The notes beneath the pieces were generated by a model. It was given only the letters and a program-made list of their open reading frames with translations. It had not been told where the DNA came from and searched no databases. Positions 42,384 through 51,500 of a stretch of DNA of 64,000 nucleotides are shown here, piece after piece (within the stretch, counting starts at the first letter, position 1; every line of letters begins with the position of its first letter). The DNA is taken from contig NZ_JALOBS010000012.1 in the NCBI RefSeq assembly GCF_023228165.1, positions 86,551 to 150,550 of the forward strand, in the 5' to 3' direction. Made by a program: the position numbers and the translations under genes. This DNA comes from Methylomonas sp. GTDB lineage: Bacteria; Pseudomonadota; Gammaproteobacteria; Methylococcales; Methylomonadaceae.

Positions 42384-43709
42384 TTACATTTCGGCTTTTT
42401 TGCCGTACAAGGAGTAAGCGCCAAAACGCATTTGATGGGCTCTGCCCAGTTTCTCCTCGGTAAAGTCGATTGAGAATTGCTCGGTTAGCTTTTTGCCGTC
42501 CCAGCTATAGGCTTTGAAAAACTGTTCGTTATCCACGCCTTTTTTATCCCAGTTGGCCAATAACGACGAGGTGTAATACAAGCGTTTGCCGTCCCAGCTG
42601 GATGAGACCATATTGACCTGAGAAGCAATTTTTTGCTCGAATACTTGTTTAGGGTGATATGGATCGCTAATGTCGAAACGGCGAGTCATGCCGTCCAGGA
42701 AAGTATTGACCCAGAGCGATTTGTCGTCGCTGGAGATGGAAATGTCCACTGGCAGCGGGATTTTGCTGGGATCGCCGATGTCGGCCACATCTTTAGCTTG
42801 CCATTCGCCCTTGTCGTCTTCGTGGATTAACCAGATTTTCGAGGTCAGCGCTGTGCTGGTAAAGCAATAGTTGTGGTTCTCACCCCAGGCACAACGAATT
42901 TCTAAAGGTGCGCCCGGTACGTCCAATACCTTTTTCGCCTGACGGCTATGTAAATCCCACACCACCATAGTATTGCCGAAACGTTTCATGGCTTCCGGGT
43001 CCTGCAACATTTTGCCGAAGTCCATCATGTAATTTGACCAGCCGGTAAACGAGGAGGTCAACATCATGTTTTTGCGCGGCAACACCCGCACATCATAATT
43101 GTAACCGTCTGCGTATTTGCCGGATTTGATTGCGCCTTGCAGGTTGCTGTCGGTTGGCAGCCAGTAGGTGGCAATGTAATCGCCGGCGTTGCTATATTCG
43201 ACGATGGCAGTACGGCCACCGTGGTCCTTGTTGTTCGACAAGGCGGTAATAATTATTCGTCCCGGCAGGGCATGAAAGCTATGCGGGCCGACCACGCCGC
43301 CGCTTTTGGCGACGAAATCGGTGATGGTTTTTGTCAATTTGGGTTTGGCAGGGTCGGTCGCTACGTCGAAGATAAATATCTTGTTGGTATCCAGGCCGCC
43401 GGCCCACAGAAAACGACGGTCATCGGTAAAGTCTGAATGATGCGCCTCGTTTCGTCCCCCAACCGACAGACTACCAATTACTTTGCCGTATTTGGCTGAC
43501 TTTGGGTTGACGTCAACAGTGACCAGTTTGTCCTGTTCATCGCCGACGCCTTCCGAGCCTAGGGTCCAGATGTAAACAAAGTCTTCCTGACCGGTGATTT
43601 TAGCCATGTAAGGTGAGGCGCAGGTTTCGTCGGCGCTGGCCGATAAGCTGGCCGCGCTGAGCAGGCAGGTGATGCTAAAGGTTTTTAGCTTGCTAGGTAT
43701 GTTTTTCAT
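42384..43709 (-). CDS. SBP56-family protein, probable methanethiol oxidase
   Basis: 441-residue selenium-binding-protein-56-type seven-bladed propeller. Bacterial members act as copper-dependent methanethiol oxidases, forming formaldehyde, sulfide and hydrogen peroxide. A signal peptide (MKNIPSKLKTFSITCLLSAASLSASA) sends it to the periplasm. Conserved blocks: IWTLGSEGVGDEQDKLVTVD, GGRNEAHHSDFTDDRRFLWAGGLD, VGPHSFHALPGRIIITALSN, VVWDLHSRQAKKVLDVPGAP and GRAHQMRFGAYSLYG; the histidines in these blocks are the metal-ligand candidates. It follows the DUF4242 gene by 31 bp and is controlled by the operator at 44034 (inference). The SCO1 and cytochrome genes often seen with this enzyme are absent nearby. 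Confidence 0.9.
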   Translation of the reverse strand: MKNIPSKLKTFSITCLLSAASLSASADETCASPYMAKITGQEDFVYIWTLGSEGVGDEQDKLVTVDVNPKSAKYGKVIGSLSVGGRNEAHHSDFTDDRRFLWAGGLDTNKIFIFDVATDPAKPKLTKTITDFVAKSGGVVGPHSFHALPGRIIITALSNNKDHGGRTAIVEYSNAGDYIATYWLPTDSNLQGAIKSGKYADGYNYDVRVLPRKNMMLTSSFTGWSNYMMDFGKMLQDPEAMKRFGNTMVVWDLHSRQAKKVLDVPGAPLEIRCAWGENHNYCFTSTALTSKIWLIHEDDKGEWQAKDVADIGDPSKIPLPVDISISSDDKSLWVNTFLDGMTRRFDISDPYHPKQVFEQKIASQVNMVSSSWDGKRLYYTSSLLANWDKKGVDNEQFFKAYSWDGKKLTEQFSIDFTEEKLGRAHQMRFGAYSLYGKKAEM

Positions 43710-43740
43710 TGTGGTTCTCTCCCCGTGTGGTGGTGGTTAA

Positions 43741-44016
43741 TCAAGCATCGCCCGTAGTCGGGTCTATGATGGTCTTGACTTCTTCGATGCGATTAGCAGG
43801 GAAACCGCCTAGGTTGGCGTGTTCCTGAATCGCTTGTGCGTTTTCCGCCAGATAAATGCAATAGATCTTGTCGGCGGTGACGTAGCTTTCCAGCCACTGA
43901 ATGCGCGGCCCCATGTCACGCAGTATGCAGCATGACTTTTGGGCTATACCGTGCAGTTCGGTTGGAGTCAGTTTACCGGCTCCAGGCATATCGCGCTCTA
44001 TAATGAATTTAGGCAT
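43741..44016 (-). CDS. DUF4242-family small protein
   Basis: 91-residue protein of the DUF4242/SCO4226-like family, ferredoxin-fold dimers with a metal (nickel) bound in one structural example. Visible family sequence: MPKFIIERDMPGAGKLTPTEL, WLESYVTADKIYCIYLAE and EHANLGGFPANRIEEVKTII. A Cys-Cys pair lies at residues 29-30. No signal peptide, so cytoplasmic. It is the first gene of a two-gene unit with the SBP56 gene, downstream of a palindromic operator that recurs before the tetR gene. A metal-related or small-ligand role in methanethiol metabolism is inferred from context only. Confidence 0.82.
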   Translation of the reverse strand: MPKFIIERDMPGAGKLTPTELHGIAQKSCCILRDMGPRIQWLESYVTADKIYCIYLAENAQAIQEHANLGGFPANRIEEVKTIIDPTTGDA

Positions 44017-44033
44017 TATAAATTCCTAATAAT

Positions 44034-44043
44034 CGACCGGTCG
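44034..44043. promoter_or_regulatory. Palindromic operator upstream of DUF4242-SBP56
   Basis: CGACCGGTCG, a perfect palindrome 18 bp before the DUF4242 start; the matching 13-mer CGACCGGTCGTCT recurs before the tetR gene at 44817. Two identical palindromes before a regulator and its neighbour are the standard signature of TetR autoregulation plus target control. Confidence 0.8.
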
Positions 44044-44100
44044 TCTAGTTCGCCGGTGTTAAAAAATGCTGCCCGATGGGCAGCGGATTAATTATATTCC

Positions 44101-44131
44101 GTAGGCTGGGTAGAACCGCAGCGAAACCTAG
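44101..44131 (+). repeat. GTAGGCTGGGT intergenic repeat, copy 3
   Basis: GTAGGCTGGGTAGAACCGCA followed by GCGAAACCTAG, the same element as at 32805 with a few changes. It lies between the tetR gene end and the operator of the DUF4242-SBP56 unit. No gene occurs in the 44045-44195 gap. Confidence 0.65.
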
Positions 44132-44195
44132 TTTGGCGTCTTGTTCATGCAGGGCTTTATTGCATTTAACAGAATCAAATTCGCGCCCGCGGCAT

Positions 44196-44804
44196 TCATA
44201 TATTGACCCTTGCTTTGAAATAATCATCCAACAAATCCCGACAAACCGCCTGCAACGGGTCCACGGATTGCTCAACCTTCATCCGCAGCAGCGCGCCTTG
44301 CCAGCTGTTTAACATAAGGTTGGCCATACTTTTTGCTGATCTGTCCAAGCGTACCTTGCCTTGTTGCTGACCGCGTTCCAATGCGGTTTTTTGCAGATTA
44401 CTGTACCGTTCGACAGCGTCCAACAAAGCCTTTTGGCATAAGGGGCTGGTATCGCCTATCTCACCCATTAAATTACCCAACAAGCAGCCGCCTTTAAAGC
44501 CGGTTTGCTCAACTTCCGCAATCAATTCCGAATAATAGGTTTTTAAGGCAGATAAACCGTCCGCGCCCGGATTTTGCAAATGTGTCGTCAATCGTTGAAT
44601 AAAGGGTTCTATGTAATGGCTGACCGCTTCCGCGGCAAATTGTTCCTTGCTATTGAAATAGCTGTAAAAAGAGCCTTTGGGAATCCGTACCGTGTCCAGA
44701 ATCTCTTTCAAGCCCGCGGCGTGGTAGCCTTTTTCCAGCAATAAATTGACCCCCTGCTCCAGCAGTTTGTCTTTTTTGATTTGTTTAGGCTTTAAAGTCA
44801 GCAT
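44196..44804 (-). CDS. TetR-family regulator
   Basis: 202-residue repressor. The N-terminal helix-turn-helix is LLEQGVNLLLEKGYHAAGLKEILDTVRIPKGSFYSYFNSKEQFAAEAV, a canonical TetR_N domain; the C-terminal ligand domain (LTTHLQNPGADGLSALKTYY, FKGGCLLGNLMGEIGDTSPLC) belongs to the group with a conserved GGCLLGNL block found in AcuR/YcdC-like regulators. Its own promoter region carries the palindrome CGACCGGTCG at 44817, and the same palindrome lies before the DUF4242-SBP56 genes downstream, so it very likely represses both. The ligand might be methanethiol, a related sulfur compound or an aldehyde (inference). Confidence 0.93.
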   Translation of the reverse strand: MLTLKPKQIKKDKLLEQGVNLLLEKGYHAAGLKEILDTVRIPKGSFYSYFNSKEQFAAEAVSHYIEPFIQRLTTHLQNPGADGLSALKTYYSELIAEVEQTGFKGGCLLGNLMGEIGDTSPLCQKALLDAVERYSNLQKTALERGQQQGKVRLDRSAKSMANLMLNSWQGALLRMKVEQSVDPLQAVCRDLLDDYFKARVNI

Positions 44805-44816
44805 GGGCTAATTATG

Positions 44817-44826
44817 CGACCGGTCG
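44817..44826. promoter_or_regulatory. Palindromic operator upstream of tetR
   Basis: CGACCGGTCG, 12 bp before the tetR ATG, within the shared 13-mer CGACCGGTCGTCT. Identical to the site at 44034. It would overlap the transcription start region, fitting autorepression. Confidence 0.8.
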
Positions 44827-45054
44827 TCTTTATTGTAAAGGTAGATTTTTCTGCGCGGGGGGGCATGAACCAATTGCGTTCAGAAATGTTCAAATCAAGG
44901 TAGGTAACTGGAAAAGCATTGCAAAAATGACCCATTAGCAAGGCAGCTTAAAAGCTGGTATATTGAATTAACATATTGATATATAACATAATTACTATGT
45001 TTAATTGTCCTTAGAATCGCTGTTAGTATAAAGGTTGAGCATTTATTGATTGCC

Positions 45055-45360
45055 ATGAGTTCAGAAACGCATTTTCGCCGTAATCATTCACGGCGCCAAA
45101 GTGAAAGAAGGGCTAATCCCTTCCCATTCAATTCGCAGGAATGGATAGCTGTGATGAGGGAGAGCTATGAATTATGGCCAAAGCATGACCGTAGAGAAAT
45201 GGAGCGTCGTACGGCGGATAGGCGTGCGACCGAGCGGCGCACTCAGCGAAGAAACTCTTTAGCTGCCAAGCATCTGCGCCGATCCAATCGTCATTTTGCT
45301 GAAGATATTCTGGCGGAAGACGAAAAGAAAATGATTATGGATTTATTCCGCGAGGAATGA
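45055..45360 (+). CDS. Arginine-rich small protein, unknown
   Basis: 101-residue very basic protein with Arg-Arg-Glu type repeats (RRNHSRRQSERRANP, HDRREMERRTADRRATERRT, QRRNSLAAKHLRRSNRH) and an acidic C-terminus (DILAEDEKKMIMDLFREE). The ATG at 45055 is preferred to a TTG 9 bases earlier; the ribosome site is weak. The composition suggests an unstructured nucleic-acid-associated or polyphosphate-binding protein, but no family is recognised. It stands alone: 228 bp upstream to tetR (divergent) and 229 bp downstream, both without visible genes. Confidence 0.65.
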   Translation: MSSETHFRRNHSRRQSERRANPFPFNSQEWIAVMRESYELWPKHDRREMERRTADRRATERRTQRRNSLAAKHLRRSNRHFAEDILAEDEKKMIMDLFREE

Positions 45361-45589
45361 CCCTTAGGTAGCGTTGTCTAGTTTCGCTATTGAGTTTGCC
45401 AAGACATAATGGCTTGGCGTTCCGGAGCCGCAACTGCTATTTTATGCGAGGGATAGCGTTGATTGGTTTGGCGCTTTGGTGGTCGCGGGTCTATTGTGTA
45501 ACTCGAGTTTGTGCTTTGCATGGCAAGGGGTTTTAATAAACTGGCGACGCCTAATTAATTGACCAACGACATGATTTTTAGGAGGGCGT

Positions 45590-46192
45590 ATGAGCCAAAC
45601 TGACGGACTTACCGATTTCGATCATTTTTTACCGCAGCGTAATACCTTGTTTGTGCGCGGACTGGTTTTGACGGTTTCAGGCGGGCTGTTAACCTTGTTT
45701 TCCCTGTTAATCCCGGATGTCAGGATTATGTTTCAAAACAGTTCATGGCTACCAATGGTGGCGATTGTGATTCTGGCCAGCGGGGCTTTTTCCTGTTTGG
45801 ATGCCGTTTTTTGGCGCCATACCAAAGAGTTTTATACGAATTTGCAGATCGCGGTGTTAGATTCAATTGTCGGCATCATGTTGCTCACAGAGTTGAATAA
45901 ACCGGCTGACAAATTAATTATGCTGGCCGCGGCATATTTGATGATAAAAGGATTATTTCGGGTGTTTGCCGGCTATGCGGTGCATTTTTCCCACTTCAAT
46001 GTGGCAATATTCGGCGGCATGTTGTCCGTATTCCTGGGCATTTTGTTATGGCAAGAGTGGCCCTTGTCTTCGATGTGGTTTATCTGTTTTTGTTTAAGTA
46101 TCGATATTTTTACCCGTGGCTGGGCTTTGACCCGGTTTGGGGTTTGGTTGAAGGCGCAGAACAAATTAAAAAAACCCAGTCCCTTGATATAG
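45590..46192 (+). CDS. HdeD-like (DUF308) membrane protein
   Basis: 200-residue integral membrane protein with six hydrophobic helices (LVLTVSGGLLTLFSLLI; WLPMVAIVILASGAFSCLDAVF; LQIAVLDSIVGIMLL; LIMLAAAYLMIKGLFRVFAGY; VAIFGGMLSVFLGILLW; MWFICFCLSIDIFTRGWAL). Six helices with repeated three-helix units and the late ID(I/L)..RG segment match the HdeD/DUF308 family, linked to acid stress in enterobacteria. AGGAGGG precedes the ATG. No operon partner is tight enough to inform its role. Confidence 0.75.
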   Translation: MSQTDGLTDFDHFLPQRNTLFVRGLVLTVSGGLLTLFSLLIPDVRIMFQNSSWLPMVAIVILASGAFSCLDAVFWRHTKEFYTNLQIAVLDSIVGIMLLTELNKPADKLIMLAAAYLMIKGLFRVFAGYAVHFSHFNVAIFGGMLSVFLGILLWQEWPLSSMWFICFCLSIDIFTRGWALTRFGVWLKAQNKLKKPSPLI

Positions 46193-46285
46193 CCTGCCCA
46201 CCAGCCTGTTTGATCGTAGAATATATTTGGTTTCGGCGTTCTAAACGCCTTGCTTCCGGCTTTCATTTCAGTACTAGGAAGGTCC

Positions 46286-47860
46286 ATGGTTAAAGGCGAT
46301 TTGGATTGCACATTAATCGAGTCTCTAAAAAACCCTGCCTGTTACCCGCATGCGGTAGATTCGATACACTTGTTGGAAACACACATATCCTGGGTTTTGT
46401 TGGCTGGCGAATATGTTTACAAAATTAAAAAGCCGGTCGACTTCGGCTTTCTGGATTTTTCCGCATTAGACCAGCGACATTTTTTTTGCAGGGAAGAGCT
46501 GCGTCTTAATCGGCGGCTGGCGCCAAGCCTGTATCTGGACGTGGTCGGTATAGGGGGTAGTCCACGGCAGCCGGTATTCAATACCGAGCCGGTTTTTGAA
46601 TATGCCGTCAAAATGCATCGTTTTGCCGAAGCGGATTTACTGGATCATGTGCTGGAACGCGGCGTTTTGACGCGGCACCATATGCAAAGCCTGGCCAATA
46701 CCCTGGCTGAGTTTCACGCCGGTTTGCCGCCGGCCGCGGCCGATTCCGGATATGGCGACGCGGAAGCGGTGGCGTTTCCAGCCAAGCAAAATTTTCAGCA
46801 ACTGGCTGTGTTGTTGGATGAAACGTATGGGGCACGGCTTACCCGCTTGAGGGCGACGAGTGAGCATGAATTTGCCGCGTGCCGGAGCCAGTTTGAGCAA
46901 CGCTTGCAGGCTGGCCAAGTGCGGGAATGTCACGGTGATCTGCATTTAGGTAATATCGTTTTGCTTGCCGGTAAGCCGACCCCGTTTGACGGCATCGAGT
47001 TTAATCCGGCTTTGCGCTGGATCGATGTCATGAACGATATTGCCTTTTTGTTGATGGATCTGCAACAGCGGCATAGGCCCGATCTGGCCTATGCTTTTTT
47101 GGATGCCTACTTGCAAACCAGCGGCGATTATGCGGGCTTGGGTGTGTTACGGTTTTATTCGGGATATCGGGCCATGGTGATGGCTAAGGTTAGCGCTATT
47201 CGTGCCGCCCAACTGGGTGGCGCAAACGGTCGGAGGGCATGCTGGCGTTATCTGGACTTGGCCGAGCAGTTTTACGGAGCGCCAAAAACAGGCTTGATCA
47301 TCACCCACGGTCTGCCGGGCTGCGGTAAAACCACGGTATCGCAACTTGTCCTGGAGCGGCTGGGTTTTATTCGGATTCGCTCCGATGTCGAACGCAAACG
47401 CTTGTTTGGATTGCAATCGCATCAAGCCAGTCGGTCCGGTCAGGATGGCGGTATTTACAGTCCGGAAGCCACCGCAAAAACCTATCGGCATTTACTGCGG
47501 TTGGCCGGCGACATGCTGCGAACGGGCTTTTCGGTGCTGGTCGATGCGGCCTTTTTAAAGGAGGCGGAACGTGGGCGATTTTTCAGTTTGGCCCGTCAGC
47601 TGGAAATACCGTTTGCCATCGTTGATGTCAGTATCGACGAAATGCTACAACGGCAGCGGATAAGCCAGCGCCGAAACGATGCTTCTGAAGCCGATAATGC
47701 GGTGCTGGATGTATTAAAAAACGCCAGCGAACCTTTGACTGCCGAGGAGGGTAATTACGCAGTGCAAGTGCACAATAACGGTGCCATCGAAGACATTATT
47801 TCCCAAATGCCGGCTTGGGATAGATTAAATCAGCTGTTGCAACGGGTTGACGCGGATTAA
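46286..47860 (+). CDS. APH-like phosphotransferase fused to an AAA_33-type kinase
   Basis: 524-residue fusion. The N-terminal half is aminoglycoside-phosphotransferase-like: EYVYKIKKPVDFGFLDFS (ATP-lysine region), RECHGDLHLGNIVLLAGK (catalytic loop) and FDGIEFNPALRWIDVMNDIAFLLMDL (metal loop). The C-terminal half (from about 345) is a P-loop kinase with Walker A HGLPGCGKTTVS, IRIRSDVERKRL and a LVDAAFLKEAER block typical of zeta-toxin/polynucleotide-kinase-like ATPases. This two-domain layout is widespread in proteobacteria without a known substrate. The ATG at 46286 has AGGAAGG upstream. It precedes dcd by 68 bp. Confidence 0.85.
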   Translation: MVKGDLDCTLIESLKNPACYPHAVDSIHLLETHISWVLLAGEYVYKIKKPVDFGFLDFSALDQRHFFCREELRLNRRLAPSLYLDVVGIGGSPRQPVFNTEPVFEYAVKMHRFAEADLLDHVLERGVLTRHHMQSLANTLAEFHAGLPPAAADSGYGDAEAVAFPAKQNFQQLAVLLDETYGARLTRLRATSEHEFAACRSQFEQRLQAGQVRECHGDLHLGNIVLLAGKPTPFDGIEFNPALRWIDVMNDIAFLLMDLQQRHRPDLAYAFLDAYLQTSGDYAGLGVLRFYSGYRAMVMAKVSAIRAAQLGGANGRRACWRYLDLAEQFYGAPKTGLIITHGLPGCGKTTVSQLVLERLGFIRIRSDVERKRLFGLQSHQASRSGQDGGIYSPEATAKTYRHLLRLAGDMLRTGFSVLVDAAFLKEAERGRFFSLARQLEIPFAIVDVSIDEMLQRQRISQRRNDASEADNAVLDVLKNASEPLTAEEGNYAVQVHNNGAIEDIISQMPAWDRLNQLLQRVDAD

Positions 47861-47928
47861 GAGTAAATTTTTCCGCTTCAATATGCTATTTTGATCGCTT
47901 GTTTATTTATTTAATTGCAACAAGCCAC

Positions 47929-48495
47929 ATGAGCATAAAATCAGACCAATGGATACGCCGTATGTCCGCGCAACACGGCATGATAGAACCGTTTCAAACC
48001 GGACAGGTGCGGGAATCCGAACAGGGTCGCATCATTTCCTACGGCACATCCAGTTACGGCTACGATGTGCGTTGTTCCAACGAATTCAAAATCTTTACCA
48101 ATATTAATTCCACCATCGTTGATCCCAAGGATTTCGACGAAGGCAGTTTTGTCGATGTAAAGTCGGATGTTTGCATCATTCCGCCCAATTCCTTTGCATT
48201 GGCTCGGACCGTGGAGTATTTCCGAATTCCTCGCGATGTTTTGGTAGTCTGTCTGGGCAAATCGACTTATGCCCGCTGCGGCATCATCGTCAACGTCACG
48301 CCTTTGGAGCCGGAGTGGGAAGGTCACGTGACGCTGGAGTTTTCAAATACTACGCCACTACCGGCCAAAATTTACGCTAATGAAGGCGTGGCGCAGATGT
48401 TGTTTTTCGGCGGCGATCAAATCTGCGAAACCTCCTACAAGGATAGAGGCGGGAAATATCAGGGACAGGTCGGCGTCACCTTACCTAAGGCATAA
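47929..48495 (+). CDS. dcd: dCTP deaminase
   Basis: Deaminates dCTP to dUTP, feeding thymidylate synthesis through ThyA. The 188-residue frame from the ATG at 47929 (MSIKSDQWIRRMS) is typical. Conserved blocks: SYGYDVRCSNEFKIF, VVCLGKSTYARCGIIVNVTPLEPEWEGHVTLEFSNT with the catalytic glutamate, and a C-terminal SYKDRGGKYQGQ. A longer upstream reading is possible but the family start is clear. It is followed 14 bp later by the GH15-like gene and probably shares a transcript with the kinase fusion upstream. Confidence 0.96.
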   Translation: MSIKSDQWIRRMSAQHGMIEPFQTGQVRESEQGRIISYGTSSYGYDVRCSNEFKIFTNINSTIVDPKDFDEGSFVDVKSDVCIIPPNSFALARTVEYFRIPRDVLVVCLGKSTYARCGIIVNVTPLEPEWEGHVTLEFSNTTPLPAKIYANEGVAQMLFFGGDQICETSYKDRGGKYQGQVGVTLPKA

Positions 48496-48509
48496 GCTCC
48501 TTCTCATTG

Positions 48510-51500
48510 ATGTATAAACAATTTTTCAGCCAGAGCATGTCAGCGACCCAAGCACCCACGGGCCATTCTCCCTCTTCGACGCCGGATGGCCTGGAAAGTT
48601 ATTATCGTCAGGTGCAAGGCATTATTCTTAACCGGCAGGATTGGGTCAGCGGTTTATTGCCGGCCAGTACCGCGGTCACCACGCACGGCAATTACACCGA
48701 CGCCTGGGTACGCGATAATGTCTACAGCATTCTGGCGGCCTGGGGTCTGGCATTGGCATACCGGCGCGGCGGCGACCGCCCCGATCGGACTTACGAGTTG
48801 GAGCAAAGCGTCGTCAAACTGATGCGAGGCCTGTTGACCGCCATGATGCGGCAGTCCGCTAAAGTGGAAAAATTCAAGCATAGCCAGGATCCTATGGACG
48901 CCTTGCACGCCAAATACGATACGCATAGCGGCGATGTGGTGGTCGGCGATCATGAGTGGGGGCATTTGCAGTTGGATGCCACCTCGTTGTTTCTGCTGAT
49001 GCTGGTGCAAATGATCGCCTCCGGCTTGCGTATCGTGTTTACGCTGGATGAAGTCAACTTCGTGCAAAACCTGGTGCATTACATCAGCCGCGCTTATCGC
49101 ACCCCGGATTACGGCATCTGGGAACGCGGCAACAAAATGAATCACGGACAAGCGGAATTAAATGCCAGTTCCATCGGCATGGCCAAGGCGGCTTTGGAAG
49201 CGCTGGCCAATTTTAATTTGTTCGGTAAGGACGGCGGGCAGAGTTCTATCATACATGTGGTCAGTGACGATATTGCCCGTACTCGCATCACCCTGGAATC
49301 ATTGTTGCCGCGCGAGTCGATATCCAAGGAGGTTGATGCGGCGGTATTGAGCGTGACCGGTTTTCCCGCCTTTGCGGTCGATAATCCGCAGTTACGTCAT
49401 AAAACCCAGGCAGCGATCGTGGACAAACTGCAAGGGCGGTACGGCTGCAAGCGTTTTTTACTGGATGGCCATCAAACCGTTTTGGAAGACCACAACCGAC
49501 TGCACTACGAACCGCATGAGCTCAAGCAGTTTGCCGACATTGAATGCGAATGGCCGCTGTTTTTCTGCTATCTATTGCTGAACAGTCTGTTTAAAGGCGA
49601 CGGGCAAAGTGCATTGGACTATCGCCGTAGACTGGAAGCCCTACGTGTGGAAGAAAACGGCCAATGGCTGTTGCCCGAGCTTTACTGGGTGGCTGCGGAA
49701 GCGGTCGAGGCCGAAAAAGCCAATCCGCACAGCCAACAACGCAACCCTAACGAGAATGTGCCTTTGGTATGGGCGCAAAGCCTGTTCATTCTGGGTTGCT
49801 TGCTGCAGGACGGTTTTATCGATCTGGCGGATATCGATCCGCTGGGTCGGCATCAGGGCTCGGAACAAAAGCCTCTCTCGGGCGTGCAAGTTGCTCTGCT
49901 GGCTGAAGACGAAGTGGTACAGGCGGAATTAACCCGGCAGGGGATTCCCTGTCAGACGCGTGCGGAAATTGCGCCGATTCAGGTGCGGGAAGCCAGCGAG
50001 CTGGCAGCGGCTTATACCCAAGTCGGCCGTAACGATCGTATTGGTCTAAGCGGACGGCCTTTGCGGCAATTGCGCACCCTGTCCACTTCCAAGCTTTATG
50101 AGCTGGCTGGCGAACCGTTGTTGTTCCTGCCGCAATTTCTGGATCAAAAAGGCTTTTACATCGCCATGGATAACCAGTTGTTGATTCAGCGTTTGCGGCT
50201 TGAGTTGGCTTATATCGCCAAGCATTGGGACAAGCCCGGTCAGCCTTTGGTGGTTATCAATATCAAACGGAATATGTTGGCGGGGGAAGACGGGCAGGTC
50301 TTGCTGGGTTTTATCCAAAAACTGCAAACCGGTATTCTGAACGGTGTCTCGATTCGATTAGCGCCATTGGCCGATTTTCTGGATACGGTTTGTCGGGAAA
50401 AAATCGGCTATTTACATGATTTTAAATTTTCCAAGGTGATGTGGAACGGGCCGGAACGGCCGGTTGCCCATTTATTAGCACGCTGCAATTCCGTGCCTCG
50501 GCAACTGCACAGTTACCAACTGACCGAATGGGAGATAGGCAGCGATGAGGCGTTGATTGCCGAATTGCAACATAACGGTAACTTGTTTGCGCAACTGGAA
50601 GCATTGGCTTTATTGGCCCAGCGCCACGGCCTGGACCATAGCTGCGGCCTGAGTAATGGCTGGGGAAAAATGGCCAGAGTCCGGGACTTAGTGGAGGAAG
50701 TGTATCTGCGCGCCGGCGATCTGCATCTCTGGCAAATCGTGCGCCGCTGCGCGGGACTACTAGGTAAATACGACATCAATCTGGAACAGGCGGCTACCGA
50801 AATTTTGGTGCGTCAACACGGTTTGACGGTGGGGCGCGCTTACAGCGGCAAAGCGACCTTGCGCAGGCCGACCGATTCCTGGCAGATTTTGGAAACCATA
50901 CGCACCTTTAATCCGGACGACAGCAGTCAGCAGATTCTGACCCAGGAATTGATTATTTATCTGGGTATGCTGATCAAATTAAACCCGGATTTGTTTGCCG
51001 ACATGCATACCATTCGGGTTGGCCATATTCTGCAATTGATCATCGCCCGGCAAAAGCGTCTCAGCAGTAGTTCGCTGGATGCCGCCTTCAACGAGATCTT
51101 GGCGTTGCCGCCGCATTGCTTATCGCGATTAGTGCAGGAAACCCTGGAAGATTACAGCAACAGCGAATCCCAATTGGGGCGAGTGGAAACCTTGCGCTAC
51201 GAAGGCGAACAGCAAGGCCTTGGCGCGGCGCGATTCCCGGTCAGCATGGATCCGCAACATTTCGGCGGCGCGGAAGACTGGTATGCCTGGCGTGAACAAC
51301 AGGGCAGCGTCGGGCGCGAGAATGAGGAGTTTTTCAGCGGTGTCTGGGAGTTGTTGCATCACTGCAAAGGCCTGATGATAGGCGAGAAATACAACAGCAA
51401 GCGCCGCATAGACAGTGACATCATGTTGGCTCAGATGACGGCCGGCGAGCAAAGCTTCAGGCTGCACATCAATCATGTGTTAAATAAAATTCAGGCGCCG

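Noticed and set aside
44045..44275. Minus-strand frame at the end of tetR
   Set aside because: Overlaps the tetR end in another frame and includes a repeat element; no family sequence.
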